DNA of 64,000 bases from Agromyces sp. Marseille-P2726 (GTDB taxonomy: Bacteria > Actinomycetota > Actinomycetes > Actinomycetales > Microbacteriaceae), in assembly GCF_902809835.1 (NCBI RefSeq), contig NZ_CADDWM010000012.1, forward strand, positions 310,708 to 374,707, in the 5' to 3' direction. This document shows, in pieces, positions 54,318 to 63,517 of the stretch (position 1 is its first letter; each line of letters starts with the position of its first letter). A program made the translations under genes and the position numbers. The notes beneath the pieces were generated by a model. It did not search any database and had not been told where the DNA came from. It worked only from the letters and a program-made list of their open reading frames with translations.

Positions 54318-55014
54318 GCTCGACAACGTGACCGCCTGGTACGGCCCCGTCCAGGTGCTGGACGGGGTGTCCCTGTCCGTCCCCGACAACGGCGCGGTCG
54401 GCATCCTCGGTGCGAACGGTGCGGGCAAGACCACGACGTTGCGGGCCATCAGCGGCGCCGTGCGCACCGGTGGACGCATCACCTACGACGGCCGCGACAT
54501 CCGGGGCCTGCACCCCGAGCAGGTGGCGAAGCTCGGCATCGCGCACGTGCCCGAGGGCCGTGGCACGCTCGGACAGCTCACCGTGCGCGAGAACCTCCGC
54601 GTCGGCGCCTACCTGCGCAAGGATCGCAAGGCCGTCGCCGAAGACCTCGACTACTGCCTCGAGCTGTTCCCCAATCTGAAGGACCGCATCTCGTCGAGCG
54701 CGTCGGCACTCTCCGGGGGCGAGCAGCAGATGCTCGCCGTCGCGCGCGCGTTCATGGCTCGCCCGCGCCTGCTCCTGCTCGACGAGGCATCCCTGGGGCT
54801 GGCGCCGAGCACCGCGAAGGCGGTCTACGAGGCGATCCGGCGGCTCCGCCTGGAATCGGGGATCGCGATGTTGATCGTCGAGCAGAACGCGAACCTCGCG
54901 TTCACCCTCGTCGATTCTGCGATCGTCCTGGAGACGGGGCGAAACGTACTTTCCGGCTCGTCCGCCGAACTCAAGGGCATGGACGAGATCCGACGGGCGT
55001 ACCTGGGAGGGTGA
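54304..55014 (+). CDS. ABC importer ATPase, LivF-like
   Basis: The product is 236 residues. The ATG at 54304 has GGGAAGG nine bases upstream; an ATG three codons earlier abuts that site. Walker A is GANGAGKTTT, the signature is LSGGEQQML, Walker B is LLLLDEASLGLAP, and the H-loop/C-terminus is LIVEQNANLAF...EIRRAYLGG. It forms the heterodimeric ATPase with the LivG-like protein. Confidence 0.92.
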   Translation: MTLLELDNVTAWYGPVQVLDGVSLSVPDNGAVGILGANGAGKTTTLRAISGAVRTGGRITYDGRDIRGLHPEQVAKLGIAHVPEGRGTLGQLTVRENLRVGAYLRKDRKAVAEDLDYCLELFPNLKDRISSSASALSGGEQQMLAVARAFMARPRLLLLDEASLGLAPSTAKAVYEAIRRLRLESGIAMLIVEQNANLAFTLVDSAIVLETGRNVLSGSSAELKGMDEIRRAYLGG

Positions 55015-55018
55015 CGGA

Positions 55019-55900
55019 GTGGATACGTTCATCCAGCTGGTGATCGACGGGCTCGCGCTCGGGTCGGTCTACGCCGCGCTCGCCCTCGCGATCGTGCTCG
55101 TCAACCAGTCGACCGGGTTGATCAACTTCTCGCAGGGTGCGATGGCCGTGCTGTCGGCCTACTTCGCGTACGTCCTGATCGGGTGGGGGTTCCCCACGAT
55201 CCTCGCCATCCTCGGCTCCATCGTGGTGTCGTTCCTGCTCGGCGCCATCGTCGAGCGCCTGCTCATCCGACGCTTCGAGGGCGGCGACCCAGACACCGCG
55301 GTCGTGGTCACGATCGGTCTGCTGACGCTCTTCACCGGTATCGCGGGATGGATCTGGGGGTACAACAACCGCCAGTTCCCGTCGCTCTTCCCGCTGGAGA
55401 CGGTCGACATCCTCGGTGCCGTCGTGAGCGTTCGCTCGATCGGCACGACGCTCACGATCGTCGGCATCATGGTCGTGCTGCAATTGCTGTTCCAGGGCAC
55501 GAAGCTCGGACTCGCGCTGCGGGCCGTCGCCATCAATCCCAGCTCCGCGGCCTACTCGGGGCTTCCGGTCGGTCGGCTCCTGATGATCGGCTGGGGGCTG
55601 GCGGCGGCACTGGGTGCGGTCGCAGGCGCCCTGGTGGCACCGGCGCTCACGCTCACGCCGGGAATGATGGACACCGCGCTGGTGTACGCGCTGGCCGCGG
55701 TCATCATCGGTGGCCTGAACAGCCCCCTGGGTGCGGTCGTCGCGGCCTGGGGCATCGGCGTGCTCGAGAACCTCGCCGCGGTGTACGTGCCGTTCATCGG
55801 GTACGACCTGAAGATCGCGGTGCCGTTCATCATCCTGTTCGTGGTTCTGCTCGTGCGCCCCCAGGGCCTGTTCGGCAGGAAGGTCGTGGTGCGCGTCTGA
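55019..55900 (+). CDS. ABC importer permease, LivH-like
   Basis: The product is 293 residues from a GTG at 55019. About eight membrane helices are visible. IDGLALGSVYAALALAIVLVNQSTGLINFSQGAMAVLSAYFAY is the standard LivH start, and AAVIIGGLNSPLGAVVAAWGIGVLENLAAVY the conserved late loop. It overlaps the LivM-like gene by one base (TGATG). Confidence 0.92.
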   Translation: MDTFIQLVIDGLALGSVYAALALAIVLVNQSTGLINFSQGAMAVLSAYFAYVLIGWGFPTILAILGSIVVSFLLGAIVERLLIRRFEGGDPDTAVVVTIGLLTLFTGIAGWIWGYNNRQFPSLFPLETVDILGAVVSVRSIGTTLTIVGIMVVLQLLFQGTKLGLALRAVAINPSSAAYSGLPVGRLLMIGWGLAAALGAVAGALVAPALTLTPGMMDTALVYALAAVIIGGLNSPLGAVVAAWGIGVLENLAAVYVPFIGYDLKIAVPFIILFVVLLVRPQGLFGRKVVVRV

Positions 55901-56964
55901 TGAACCGCATGTCCAAGCTCCTCAGCAATACGTGGGTCCGCGTGGCGGTCGTCGTCGTCGTGGCGGCGCTGCTGCTGATCGCGCCGCTCGTGCTGCCGGT
56001 CTTCGCGAACCAGACGTTGACGCGCATGGGGGTCTACGCCGTCGCGGTGCTGGGGCTGAACATCATCATGGGGTACACGGGCCAGGTCATGCTCGGCCAG
56101 ATCTTCTTCCTCGGGGTCGGCGCCTACGTGACCGCGTACGGGGTGAACAACGACTGGAACATCGTCGTGACCTTCTTCGCCGCCTGCATCCTCCCCGGAC
56201 TGCTGGGTCTCGTCATCGCCTTGGCGGCGGCCCGGCTCGGTGGCCTCGCGATCGCCATGGTGACGATCGCGTTGCCCATCATCGGCGTGCCGCTCGCGAA
56301 GCGGCTCACCGACCTCACCGGAGGTTCGCAGGGCACGTCGGCTCGGTTCTCCAGCGCACCCGACTGGACCGGCCTGGACAACGACCAGTGGCAGTACTAC
56401 ATGGTCATGGTCATCACGGTGATCGGATTCGTGCTGGCGTACAACCTCGTGCGCGGCAAGTTCGGGCGGGCGATGGCGATCGTCCGCGACAACGAGGCGG
56501 TCGCGCGCTCGATCGGGATCTCGCCGTACCGATACAAGGTGATGGCGTTCACGATCGCGTCGATCTTCGGCGGGGCGAGCGGGTTCCTGTACATGGTGGC
56601 CGTGCAGTACACCTCGCCCGAGACGATGAGCTTCGCCCACTCCATCAGCCTGCTGGCAGCGATGGTCGTCGGCGGTGCGGCCAGCATCGCGGGATCGCTC
56701 ATCGGCGGCGTGTACTACGTGTTGGTGCCGCAGGTGACCAACGCCATCGATCCGACGGTCACGGCGATCAGCCAGGGCATCATCCTGGTCGCGGTGCTCT
56801 TCATCCTTCCGGGCGGGCTCGTGTCGTTGCCCCGCGTCATCCGACGGCTCACGCGCAAGCGCGACACGGCCGTCGCGACATCCCCACAGACCACTTCGCC
56901 GATGCACCAGGACGCAGGACAGGCGGCGGAGGGACCCGAAACAGAGAGGCAAGGTCAGTCATGA
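55900..56964 (+). CDS. ABC importer permease, LivM-like
   Basis: The product is 354 residues from the ATG at 55900. LivM motifs: LNIIMGYTGQVMLGQIFFLGVGAYVTAYG, RGKFGRAMAIVRDNEAVARSIGISPYRYKVMAFTIASIFGGASGFLYM, MVVGGAASIAGSLIGGVYYVL. A roughly 35-residue hydrophilic C-terminal tail follows the last helix. The stop overlaps the binding-protein start by 4 bases. Confidence 0.92.
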   Translation: MNRMSKLLSNTWVRVAVVVVVAALLLIAPLVLPVFANQTLTRMGVYAVAVLGLNIIMGYTGQVMLGQIFFLGVGAYVTAYGVNNDWNIVVTFFAACILPGLLGLVIALAAARLGGLAIAMVTIALPIIGVPLAKRLTDLTGGSQGTSARFSSAPDWTGLDNDQWQYYMVMVITVIGFVLAYNLVRGKFGRAMAIVRDNEAVARSIGISPYRYKVMAFTIASIFGGASGFLYMVAVQYTSPETMSFAHSISLLAAMVVGGAASIAGSLIGGVYYVLVPQVTNAIDPTVTAISQGIILVAVLFILPGGLVSLPRVIRRLTRKRDTAVATSPQTTSPMHQDAGQAAEGPETERQGQS

Positions 56965-58226
56965 ACATGCGCAAGAGGTACAGGGGCGTCATCGGAGTCG
57001 CCGCCATGGCGTCGGCCGTCGCGCTCGTCGTCACCGGCTGCACTCGAGGGGGCGACACCAACACCGGAGAGGACGGCGAGGCCGCGGCGAGCCCCGGGAT
57101 CACCGACGACAGCATCACCTTCGGCATCACCAGTCCGCTCACCGGGCCCACGGCCGGCCCGGGCAACTGCACCGTTGACGGTGCGCTCGCCTACTTCGGC
57201 GCCAAGAACGCCGAGGGCGGTATCGAGTTCGGTGACGGCAAGACCCGCACCGTCGAGATCAAGGCGTACGACGACACGTACGACCCGCAGAAGGCGCTCG
57301 CGAACTTCCAGCAGATGGTCGCCGAGGGCGTGTTCGCCGCGGGCATCGGGCTCGGCACGCCGACGAACCGGGCGTGGCGCGATGCCGCCATCGACGAGGA
57401 GATCCCCCAGGTGCTGGTCATGACCGGCGATCCCCTCTTCAGCAACCGCGAGGAGAGCCCCTGGCAGCTCGGTCTCGTCGCCACCTACCCGCAGGAGGGT
57501 GAGGCGTTCGGTCAGCTGCTCGCCGACTCCGGCGAGGAGCACAAGGTCGCCATCCTCTCGCAGAACGACGACTACGGCGAGGGCTACGTCGAGGGCTTCA
57601 AGAATGCCGTCGAGGGAGCCGACAACATCGAGATCGTCGGCGAGCTCACCTACGAGGCCACGGACACCAGCGTAGACGGGCAGCTGACCGAGCTCGCCGC
57701 GAGCGGTGCCGACGTGTTCTTCAACGCCATGTCGATCACTCCGCTGGTGATCTCCGCGCTGCAGAAGGCGCAGCAGCTGGGCTGGAACCCGAGCTGGTTC
57801 CTGCCGTCGAACACGTCCAGCCCGACGGCGATCCTCGAGCCCGGTGGTGGCGCAGCCTTCCCCGGCATCTACACGGTGGCGTTCTCCGAAGCGGCGGCCA
57901 GCCCGGCGTTCCAGGAGAGCGAGGAGGGCCAGGCCTTCATGGCCGCGCTCGGCGAGTACACGAACCAGGACGGCATTCCCGGCTTCCCGCACTGCGTGTG
58001 GAGCTGGATCGGTGCCGCAACGCTCGAGCAGGCATTCCAGAACATGGAGGAGCCGACGCGAGAGAGCTTCATGGATGCACTCCTGAACATCTCGGACTTC
58101 GACGCTCCGTTCATGCTCCCCGGAGCCGAGATCGACACCACCATCGACGGGATCCCCGCGGTCTCCACGGTCGTGGTGCAGAAGTACAACGGGAAGGGCT
58201 ATGACACGGTCGAGAACTTCGGCTGA
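56961..58226 (+). CDS. ABC importer substrate-binding lipoprotein, LivK-like
   Basis: The product is 421 residues. The signal peptide MNMRKRYRGVIGVAAMASAV runs into the lipobox VVTGC with Cys27. The periplasmic-binding type I domain (ITFGITSPLTGPTAGPG, YDDTYDPQKALANFQQMVAEGVFAAGIG, KVAILSQNDDYGEGYVEGFKNAVEGADNIEIVGELTYEATDTSVDGQLTELAASGADVFFNAM) resembles proteins that bind amino acids, amides or aromatic acids. The conserved Ser/Thr amino-acid site is not evident, which keeps a non-amino-acid ligand open. Confidence 0.9.
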   Translation: MNMRKRYRGVIGVAAMASAVALVVTGCTRGGDTNTGEDGEAAASPGITDDSITFGITSPLTGPTAGPGNCTVDGALAYFGAKNAEGGIEFGDGKTRTVEIKAYDDTYDPQKALANFQQMVAEGVFAAGIGLGTPTNRAWRDAAIDEEIPQVLVMTGDPLFSNREESPWQLGLVATYPQEGEAFGQLLADSGEEHKVAILSQNDDYGEGYVEGFKNAVEGADNIEIVGELTYEATDTSVDGQLTELAASGADVFFNAMSITPLVISALQKAQQLGWNPSWFLPSNTSSPTAILEPGGGAAFPGIYTVAFSEAAASPAFQESEEGQAFMAALGEYTNQDGIPGFPHCVWSWIGAATLEQAFQNMEEPTRESFMDALLNISDFDAPFMLPGAEIDTTIDGIPAVSTVVVQKYNGKGYDTVENFG

Positions 58227-58253
58227 TCGCAGCGCCTGACGCGCAACACGAAG

Positions 58254-58292
58254 ACCGCCGCCCGGGCCACGTGCCCGGGCGGCGGTTCTGTT
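58254..58292 (+). terminator. Hairpin terminator after the ABC importer operon
   Basis: ACCGCCGCCCGGGC (58254-58267) pairs perfectly with GCCCGGGCGGCGGT (58273-58286) across a 5-base loop, 28 bases after the binding-protein stop, followed by TCTGTT. The very GC-rich 14-bp stem with a weak T-tract fits a high-GC intrinsic terminator; it can also serve the opposing folD transcript. Confidence 0.75.
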
Positions 58293-58325
58293 GCGCCGGC
58301 CTCGTCGAGGTCGGCGGCGAAGCGA

Positions 58326-59186
58326 TCAGATGGCTTCGCCCTGCTGCAGGCGCGCTGCGAGCAGCGTGTTGCGCAGGAGCATGGCGATCGTCATCGGTCC
58401 GACGCCACCCGGCACCGGGGTGATCCAGCCCGCGACCTCGGCGACGGCGGCTTCGTCGACATCGCCCCGCAGTCCCTCGGGAGTGCGGTGGATCCCGACG
58501 TCGATGACGGCAGCGCCGGGTCGGACGTGGTCGGCGGTGATCAACCCCGGCCGTCCGGCTGCGGCCACCAGCAGGTCGGCCGACCGCGTGACGTCGGCGA
58601 GGTCGCGCGTGCGCGAGTGCGCGACGGTGACCGTGGCGTTGCGTTGCGTGAGGAGCTGCGCCAGCGGCGCTCCGACGAGCGCGGATCGGCCGACCACGAC
58701 CGCGCGGGTGCCGGCGATCTCGATGCCGGCAGCGTCGAGCAGTTCGATCACCCCGCTCGGCGTGCACGGACGGAGACCGGGCTCGCCTCGCGCGAGCAGC
58801 CCGGCGCTGAGGGTCGTCAAGCCGTCCACGTCCTTGTTCGCCGGAATGAGGTCGATGAGGGGGCCGGCGTCGAGGCCGTGGGGGAGGGGCAGCTGGAGGA
58901 GGATCCCGGAGACCGCGTCGTCATCGGCGAGCCGGGAGATCGTCGCGGCGATCTCGTCGGCACTCGATCCGCCGTCGAGGTGCACGTGGTGGTCGGCGAT
59001 GCCGATCGCCGAGGCACGCTTCCGCTTGTTCGCGACGTACACCTCGCTCGCGCCGTCGTCGCCGACGAGCACCGTGGCGAGGCCGGGGGTCTTGCCCGAC
59101 GCGGCGGTGAACGCGCGGATCTCATCGGCCAGCTGTTCGCTCAACCGAGCGGCGACCGCCTTGCCATCGATCACCTTCGCGCTCAT
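58326..59186 (-). CDS. folD: Methylenetetrahydrofolate dehydrogenase/methenyl-THF cyclohydrolase
   Basis: The product is 286 residues from the ATG at 59186. FolD motifs: VLVGDDGASEVYVANKRKRASAIGI (the Tyr and Lys of the active site are in YVANKRK), ILLQLPLPHG, PANKDVDGLT, PCTPSGVIELL, VVVGRSALVGAPLAQLLTQRNATVTVAHSRT, and DVGIHR...PGGVGPMTIAMLLRNTL. It takes methylene-THF to formyl-THF, bridging MetF and PurU. A TTGTTGACAT element upstream (59280) suggests co-regulation with the island. Confidence 0.93.
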   Translation of the reverse strand: MSAKVIDGKAVAARLSEQLADEIRAFTAASGKTPGLATVLVGDDGASEVYVANKRKRASAIGIADHHVHLDGGSSADEIAATISRLADDDAVSGILLQLPLPHGLDAGPLIDLIPANKDVDGLTTLSAGLLARGEPGLRPCTPSGVIELLDAAGIEIAGTRAVVVGRSALVGAPLAQLLTQRNATVTVAHSRTRDLADVTRSADLLVAAAGRPGLITADHVRPGAAVIDVGIHRTPEGLRGDVDEAAVAEVAGWITPVPGGVGPMTIAMLLRNTLLAARLQQGEAI

Positions 59187-59279
59187 CGTGCCTCGTCCCC
59201 GCTCAGGAATCTCATCGATCCCGCCTTCCCGCGTCGTCGTGCACGAGGACATCGCCTCGCACCGACATCCTCGCACGAA

Positions 59280-59289
59280 ATGTCAACAA
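59280..59289 (-). promoter_or_regulatory. TTGTTGACAT operator-like site upstream of folD
   Basis: On the minus strand TTGTTGACAT differs by one arm base from the TTGTTGACAA core of the gntR-promoter operator. It is 94 bases upstream of the folD start. TTGACA may also be a -35 box. Confidence 0.45.
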
Positions 59290-59351
59290 AATTATGGACA
59301 TTTCCGATGGGCGGAAGGCATCCTCCCACCGTCACTGCAGTCATCACGCGA

Positions 59352-59389
59352 CGGCGCCCCCGCGACCCGAGGGTCCAGCGAGGGCGCCG
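59352..59389 (-). terminator. Possible hairpin terminator after hesB-like gene
   Basis: CGGCGCCC (59352-59359) and GGGCGCCG (59382-59389) form an 8-bp perfect stem with a 22-base loop, 17 bases past the HesB-like stop on the minus strand. No T-run is seen. It would also insulate the folD promoter. Nothing else is seen in 59187-59405 apart from the site at 59280. Confidence 0.35.
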
Positions 59390-59405
59390 GCGGGAGTGCT
59401 CCCGG

Positions 59406-59693
59406 TCAAGCCTGTTGCGGCAGGAGATCGAACGAGACGCGACCGTCGTTCGACACGGCGGCGTCGAGCGTCTTGTCGTCGAGCGTCACGGCGGCTCTCT
59501 CGCCCAGGTACACCCGGGCTCCGTCCTGCTCGATGACGGCGTCCCGCTCGTCGGGCGTCGGAACGATCGCGACGGCGAACTCCCTGCCCGCGTCGTCGTT
59601 CGTGTCGATCCTGAGGCCGCTTGCCTCGGGCCCATGCCGGCGCGAAACGAGTTCCTTCACCACGACGGCAGCGGTGTCGGTCAGTGTGAGCAT
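59406..59693 (-). CDS. HesB/IscA-like (Fe-S biosynthesis fold) protein lacking cysteines
   Basis: The product is 95 residues from the ATG at 59693 (GGAGGAG upstream). MLTLTDTAAVVVKELVSRRHGPEASGLRIDT and the beta-rich remainder match the A-type carrier fold, but no cysteine is present, so the three cluster-ligand cysteines of IscA/HesB are absent. Actinobacterial members of this type are often annotated as Fe-S or HesB proteins; real cluster binding is unlikely. It is a single gene with its own hairpin behind it. Confidence 0.7.
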   Translation of the reverse strand: MLTLTDTAAVVVKELVSRRHGPEASGLRIDTNDDAGREFAVAIVPTPDERDAVIEQDGARVYLGERAAVTLDDKTLDAAVSNDGRVSFDLLPQQA

Positions 59694-59811
59694 GCGCTCC
59701 TCCTCTTCGGTTCCTCTGCGATCACGAAGGGCCCACCCTTCCGAGACTCCGACGGCCCCGCCACCCCCTTGCGATCGACGCAACCATGCCGCACACTAGG
59801 CGACCCTCGGC

Positions 59812-59897
59812 TGCGCCGTCCCGCCCTGCCATGTGCCGACGACCACGGCGTGGATGCGCCGTCCCGCCCTGCCATGTGCCGACGACCACGGCGTGGA
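59812..59897. repeat. 43-bp tandem duplication
   Basis: TGCGCCGTCCCGCC...CGGCGTGGA occurs twice in a row (59812-59854 and 59855-59897) with no differences seen. It lies in the 280-base gap between the HesB-like gene and the RNA helicase. No other supportable feature is seen in that gap. Confidence 0.9.
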
Positions 59898-59973
59898 TCT
59901 TCCGGCCCCCCGCCCGACGCCGCGCGTCCGCCCGCCTCCTGACTCCTCCCAGCCGGCCGGACTACCCTGAAGC

Positions 59974-61845
59974 GTGACTTCCGAAGACCTCCTCGTCGAG
60001 GCCGCGGCTCCCGAGGAGCCCGCCCCGATGACATTCGCAGACCTCGGCCTCGACGGCCCGGTGCTCAAGGCGCTCGACGACGTCGGCTACGAGACGCCGT
60101 CGGCGATCCAGGCGGCGACCATCCCGACGCTGCTCGCCGGGCGTGACGTCGTCGGCCTCGCGCAGACGGGCACCGGCAAGACGGCGGCATTCGCCCTGCC
60201 GATCCTCGCGCGCCTCGACGTGGCGCAGAAGACCCCCCAGGCGCTCGTGCTCGCGCCGACGCGTGAGCTCGCCCTGCAGGTCTGCGAGGCATTCGAGCGG
60301 TACGCGTCGCACCTGCGAGGCGTGCACATCCTGCCCGTGTACGGCGGCCAGGGATACGGGGTGCAGCTCTCCGCCCTTCGGCGCGGCGTGCACATCGTCG
60401 TCGGAACGCCGGGCCGCATCATGGACCACCTCGACCGGGGCACGCTCGACCTGTCGGAGCTGAAGTACCTCGTGCTCGACGAGGCCGACGAGATGCTCAA
60501 GATGGGCTTCGCCGAGGATGTCGAGACGATCCTCGCATCCACGCCCGACGACAAGCAGGTGGCGCTCTTCTCCGCGACGATGCCCGCCGCCATCCGCCGG
60601 ATCTCGAAGCAGTATCTCCGCGACCCCGAGGAGATCACGGTCAAGACGAAGACGCAGACGTCGGCGAACATCACCCAGCGTTACCTCGTGGTGTCGTACG
60701 CGCAGAAGGTCGACGCCCTCACGCGTATCCTCGAGGTCGAGAACTTCGAGGGCATGATCGTCTTCGTGCGCACCAAGAACGTGACCGAGGAGCTGGCCGA
60801 GAAGCTGCGCGCCCGCGGGTACTCGGCCGCGGCGATCAACGGCGACATCGCCCAGGCCCAGCGTGAGCGCACGGTGAACCAGCTGAAGTCCGGCAAGCTC
60901 GACATCCTGGTGGCGACGGATGTCGCAGCCCGCGGCCTCGACGTCGACCGCATCAGCCACGTGGTGAACTTCGACATCCCGACCGACAGCGAGCCGTACG
61001 TGCACCGCATCGGGCGCACGGGCCGCGCCGGACGGACGGGCGACGCCATCAGCTTCGTCACGCCGCGCGAGCGCGGGCTCCTCGCCCGGATCGAGAAGGC
61101 GACGAAGCAGCCGATCACCCAGATGCAGCTGCCGAGCGTCGAGGACGTGAACGTCACCAGGCTGGCGCGCTTCGACGACCGCATCACGGCTGCCCTCGAC
61201 CAGACCGACCGCATCGAGGGATTCCGCGACATCATCGCCCACTACATGCGGCACCACGACGTGCCCGAGGTCGACGTGGCCGCGGCGCTGGCCGTCGTCG
61301 CCCAGGGCGACTCGCCGCTGCTGCTCGAGCCCGAGCCCGAGCGGCCAAGACGCAGCGAGCGGTTCGAGCGGGACGACCGCGAGCGAGGCGAGCGCGGGGA
61401 GCGGCGCGCGGGCGGGCGCGACGCGGATCGCCCCGGACGTCGTCCGCGCGCTGGGTCGAAGCCGTTGGTTCCGTACCGCATCGCCGTCGGTCGACGTCAC
61501 CGGGTCGAGCCGCGCCAGATCGTCGGCGCCCTCGCCAACGAGGGCGGCCTCAGTCGCGACGACTTCGGTGCGATCCAGATCCGTCCCGAGTTCTCGCTCG
61601 TCGAACTGCCGGCCGATCTCTCCGACGAGGTGCTCGACCGGCTGAGCGACACGCGCATCTCCGGACGGCTCATCGAACTACGCCTGGACACGGGCGGCCC
61701 GCGTCGACGGGGCGACCGCGGCGATCGGGGAGACCGCGGCGAGCGGGGCGACCGCGGCGAGCGGAGAGACCGGGGCGACTGGTCCGAGCGGCGGGCCGGC
61801 GACCGCGCCGACAAGCCCTATCGCAAGCCGCGGCACCGGAACTGA
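59974..61845 (+). CDS. DEAD-box ATP-dependent RNA helicase
   Basis: The product is 623 residues from a GTG at 59974. Motifs in order: Q-motif region (TFADLGLDGPVLKALDDVGYETPSAIQ), AQTGTGKT (63-70), PTRELA, TPGR, DEAD (169-172), SAT, TDVAARGLDVD and HRIGRTGRAGR. Residues about 490-570 form a DbpA-type RNA-binding domain (YRIAVGRRHRVEPRQIVGALANEGGLSRDDFGAIQIRPEFSLVELP). The tail is Arg/Gly/Asp-rich (GDRGDRGDRGERGDRGE), typical of cold-shock helicases DeaD/CsdA involved in ribosome assembly and mRNA turnover. Confidence 0.93.
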   Translation: MTSEDLLVEAAAPEEPAPMTFADLGLDGPVLKALDDVGYETPSAIQAATIPTLLAGRDVVGLAQTGTGKTAAFALPILARLDVAQKTPQALVLAPTRELALQVCEAFERYASHLRGVHILPVYGGQGYGVQLSALRRGVHIVVGTPGRIMDHLDRGTLDLSELKYLVLDEADEMLKMGFAEDVETILASTPDDKQVALFSATMPAAIRRISKQYLRDPEEITVKTKTQTSANITQRYLVVSYAQKVDALTRILEVENFEGMIVFVRTKNVTEELAEKLRARGYSAAAINGDIAQAQRERTVNQLKSGKLDILVATDVAARGLDVDRISHVVNFDIPTDSEPYVHRIGRTGRAGRTGDAISFVTPRERGLLARIEKATKQPITQMQLPSVEDVNVTRLARFDDRITAALDQTDRIEGFRDIIAHYMRHHDVPEVDVAAALAVVAQGDSPLLLEPEPERPRRSERFERDDRERGERGERRAGGRDADRPGRRPRAGSKPLVPYRIAVGRRHRVEPRQIVGALANEGGLSRDDFGAIQIRPEFSLVELPADLSDEVLDRLSDTRISGRLIELRLDTGGPRRRGDRGDRGDRGERGDRGERRDRGDWSERRAGDRADKPYRKPRHRN

Positions 61846-61853
61846 GCACCGCC

Positions 61854-62288
61854 GTGAACTCGGGCCCGACCACCGCCCATGCGACCGCTGCCCGGCGCAT
61901 CCGTCGTACGGCCGGCGTCACGGCCGTCACGTGCCTCGCGCTCGGCCTCGGGACCCAGCTCCTCGACTGGTCGCCCGGGGTGGACGCGTTCGCGAGCGTG
62001 CTCTACGTGGTGCTCGTGGGAGCGCTCGTCATGCTGATCCGGCCGGTCATGCCGAGCCTCGTGATCGCCTCCATCGCATTCGGCTTCGCCACGACGATGG
62101 AGCTTCTGCAACTGACCGGTGTCGCGGCGGCCATCGTCGAGGTGTTCCCACTGGCGCACCTCGTGTTCGGCAATGCGTTCGACCCGTTCGACATCGTGGC
62201 GTACGCGGGCGGCGCGATCGTCGTCTTCGTGCTTCGCCACCTGGCCCCAGGGCGCCGGGGCGCGGCATCCGCTCAGTCGACCGCCTGA
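61854..62288 (+). CDS. DUF2809 membrane protein
   Basis: The product is 144 residues from a GTG at 61854. Four hydrophobic segments (VTCLALGLGTQLL, ASVLYVVLVGALVMLI, LVIASIAFGFATTMELLQL, IVAYAGGAIVVFVLRH) and the ELLQLTG...VFGNAFDPFDIVAYAGG pattern match DUF2809. It follows the helicase by 8 bases and overlaps the convergent LigD-type gene by 16 bases. Function unknown. Confidence 0.82.
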   Translation: MNSGPTTAHATAARRIRRTAGVTAVTCLALGLGTQLLDWSPGVDAFASVLYVVLVGALVMLIRPVMPSLVIASIAFGFATTMELLQLTGVAAAIVEVFPLAHLVFGNAFDPFDIVAYAGGAIVVFVLRHLAPGRRGAASAQSTA

Positions 62289-63517
62289 CCCGGCCAGGTC
62301 TTGCCGGCCCATGGGTCGTAGTCGACCTCGAGCTCGGCCTGGGCGGGCCGCTCCTTCTCGGGCACGTGCTGCAGGTTCACGCGGATGCGGTACCAGAGCG
62401 AGCTCGATCCGCGCATGCCGTCGACGAGCACGTCGGCGGGCTCGAGCTTCGCGACGACCTTCGGGTGCTTCGCCTTCCACCGCTCCAGCCCCTCGAGCGC
62501 CTCGGGCTTGGTCTTCGCCCTGGCGACCTCGATGAGCGGCATCGTCGAGGTGCGCCGCCCCGACCCGTCGGATGACTTCGGCGGCTTCTCGGCGGGCCCG
62601 AGCTCCTCGGCGAGGGCGAGGAGCCCCTCGAGGCTGCCGACCGCGTCGTCGATGCCGGATGCCGCGTCGCCGCGTTCGGCGAAGCGCTCGAGCACCGTGC
62701 GAACGGTGAACTGCTCGGGCCGGCACAACGGCACCTCGCTCCAGTCGAGCGGCGTCGACACCCGCGCGTCGGGAAGCGGCCGCACCGAGTAGGCGGATGC
62801 CACGGTGCGGTCCTTCGCGTTCTGGTTGAAGTCGACGAACACGCTCTCGCCGCGCTCCTCCTTCCACCAGCGAGCGGTGGCGAGGCCCGGGGCACGACGC
62901 TCCACCTCGCGAGCGAGCGTTTCGGCCGCGAGGCGCACCTCCTTGTACTCCCACCGCGGCTCGATGCGCACGAAGATGTGCATGCCGCGTGAACCCGAGG
63001 TCTTCGGCCAGCCGACGAGCCCGTGGTCGTCGAGCACCTCTCGCGCGATCATCGCCACGTCGACGATCTGCTTCCAGTCCACGCCGGGCATCGGGTCGAG
63101 GTCGACGCGGAGCTCGTCGGGGTGGTCGAGGTCCTCGGCGCGCACGGGATGCGGGTTGAGGTCGATGCATCCGAGGTTCACGACCCACGCCAGCCCCGCG
63201 GCATCCCGCACCACGGCCTCTTCGGCTGACGTTCCCGACGCATAGTGCAGCGTCGCCGTGTCGATGAAGTCGGGATGGTTCTCGGGCACCCGCTTCTGGA
63301 AGAACGCCTCCTGCGTGATGCCCTTCACGAAGCGCTTCAGCACCATGGGGCGCCCTCCGGCACCGCGCAGCGCCCCATCGGCCACGGCGAGGTAGTACCT
63401 GATGAGCTCGAGCTTCGTGAGACCCGCCTCTGGGAACACCACCTTCGCCGGGTTCGAGACGCGCACCTCGTGACCGTCGATCTCCAAGACCTCGGCCGGG
63501 CTCTTCGTCGGGCTCAC
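62273..63517 (-). CDS. LigD-type polymerase/primase-domain protein
   Basis: The product is 414 residues from a GTG at 63517; the frame stays open upstream but would run into the divergent gene. The archaeo-eukaryotic primase-type LigD polymerase domain has VFPEAGLTKLELIRYYLAVADGAL, AWVVNLGCIDLNPHPVRAEDLDHPDELRVDLDPMPGVDW (catalytic Asp pair in DLDP) and GWPKTSGSRGMHIFVRIEPR. No ligase or nuclease domain is fused; a C-terminal about 100-residue extension is present. It acts in Ku-dependent end joining if a ligase and Ku are encoded elsewhere. Confidence 0.85.
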   Translation of the reverse strand: MSPTKSPAEVLEIDGHEVRVSNPAKVVFPEAGLTKLELIRYYLAVADGALRGAGGRPMVLKRFVKGITQEAFFQKRVPENHPDFIDTATLHYASGTSAEEAVVRDAAGLAWVVNLGCIDLNPHPVRAEDLDHPDELRVDLDPMPGVDWKQIVDVAMIAREVLDDHGLVGWPKTSGSRGMHIFVRIEPRWEYKEVRLAAETLAREVERRAPGLATARWWKEERGESVFVDFNQNAKDRTVASAYSVRPLPDARVSTPLDWSEVPLCRPEQFTVRTVLERFAERGDAASGIDDAVGSLEGLLALAEELGPAEKPPKSSDGSGRRTSTMPLIEVARAKTKPEALEGLERWKAKHPKVVAKLEPADVLVDGMRGSSSLWYRIRVNLQHVPEKERPAQAELEVDYDPWAGKTWPGQAVD

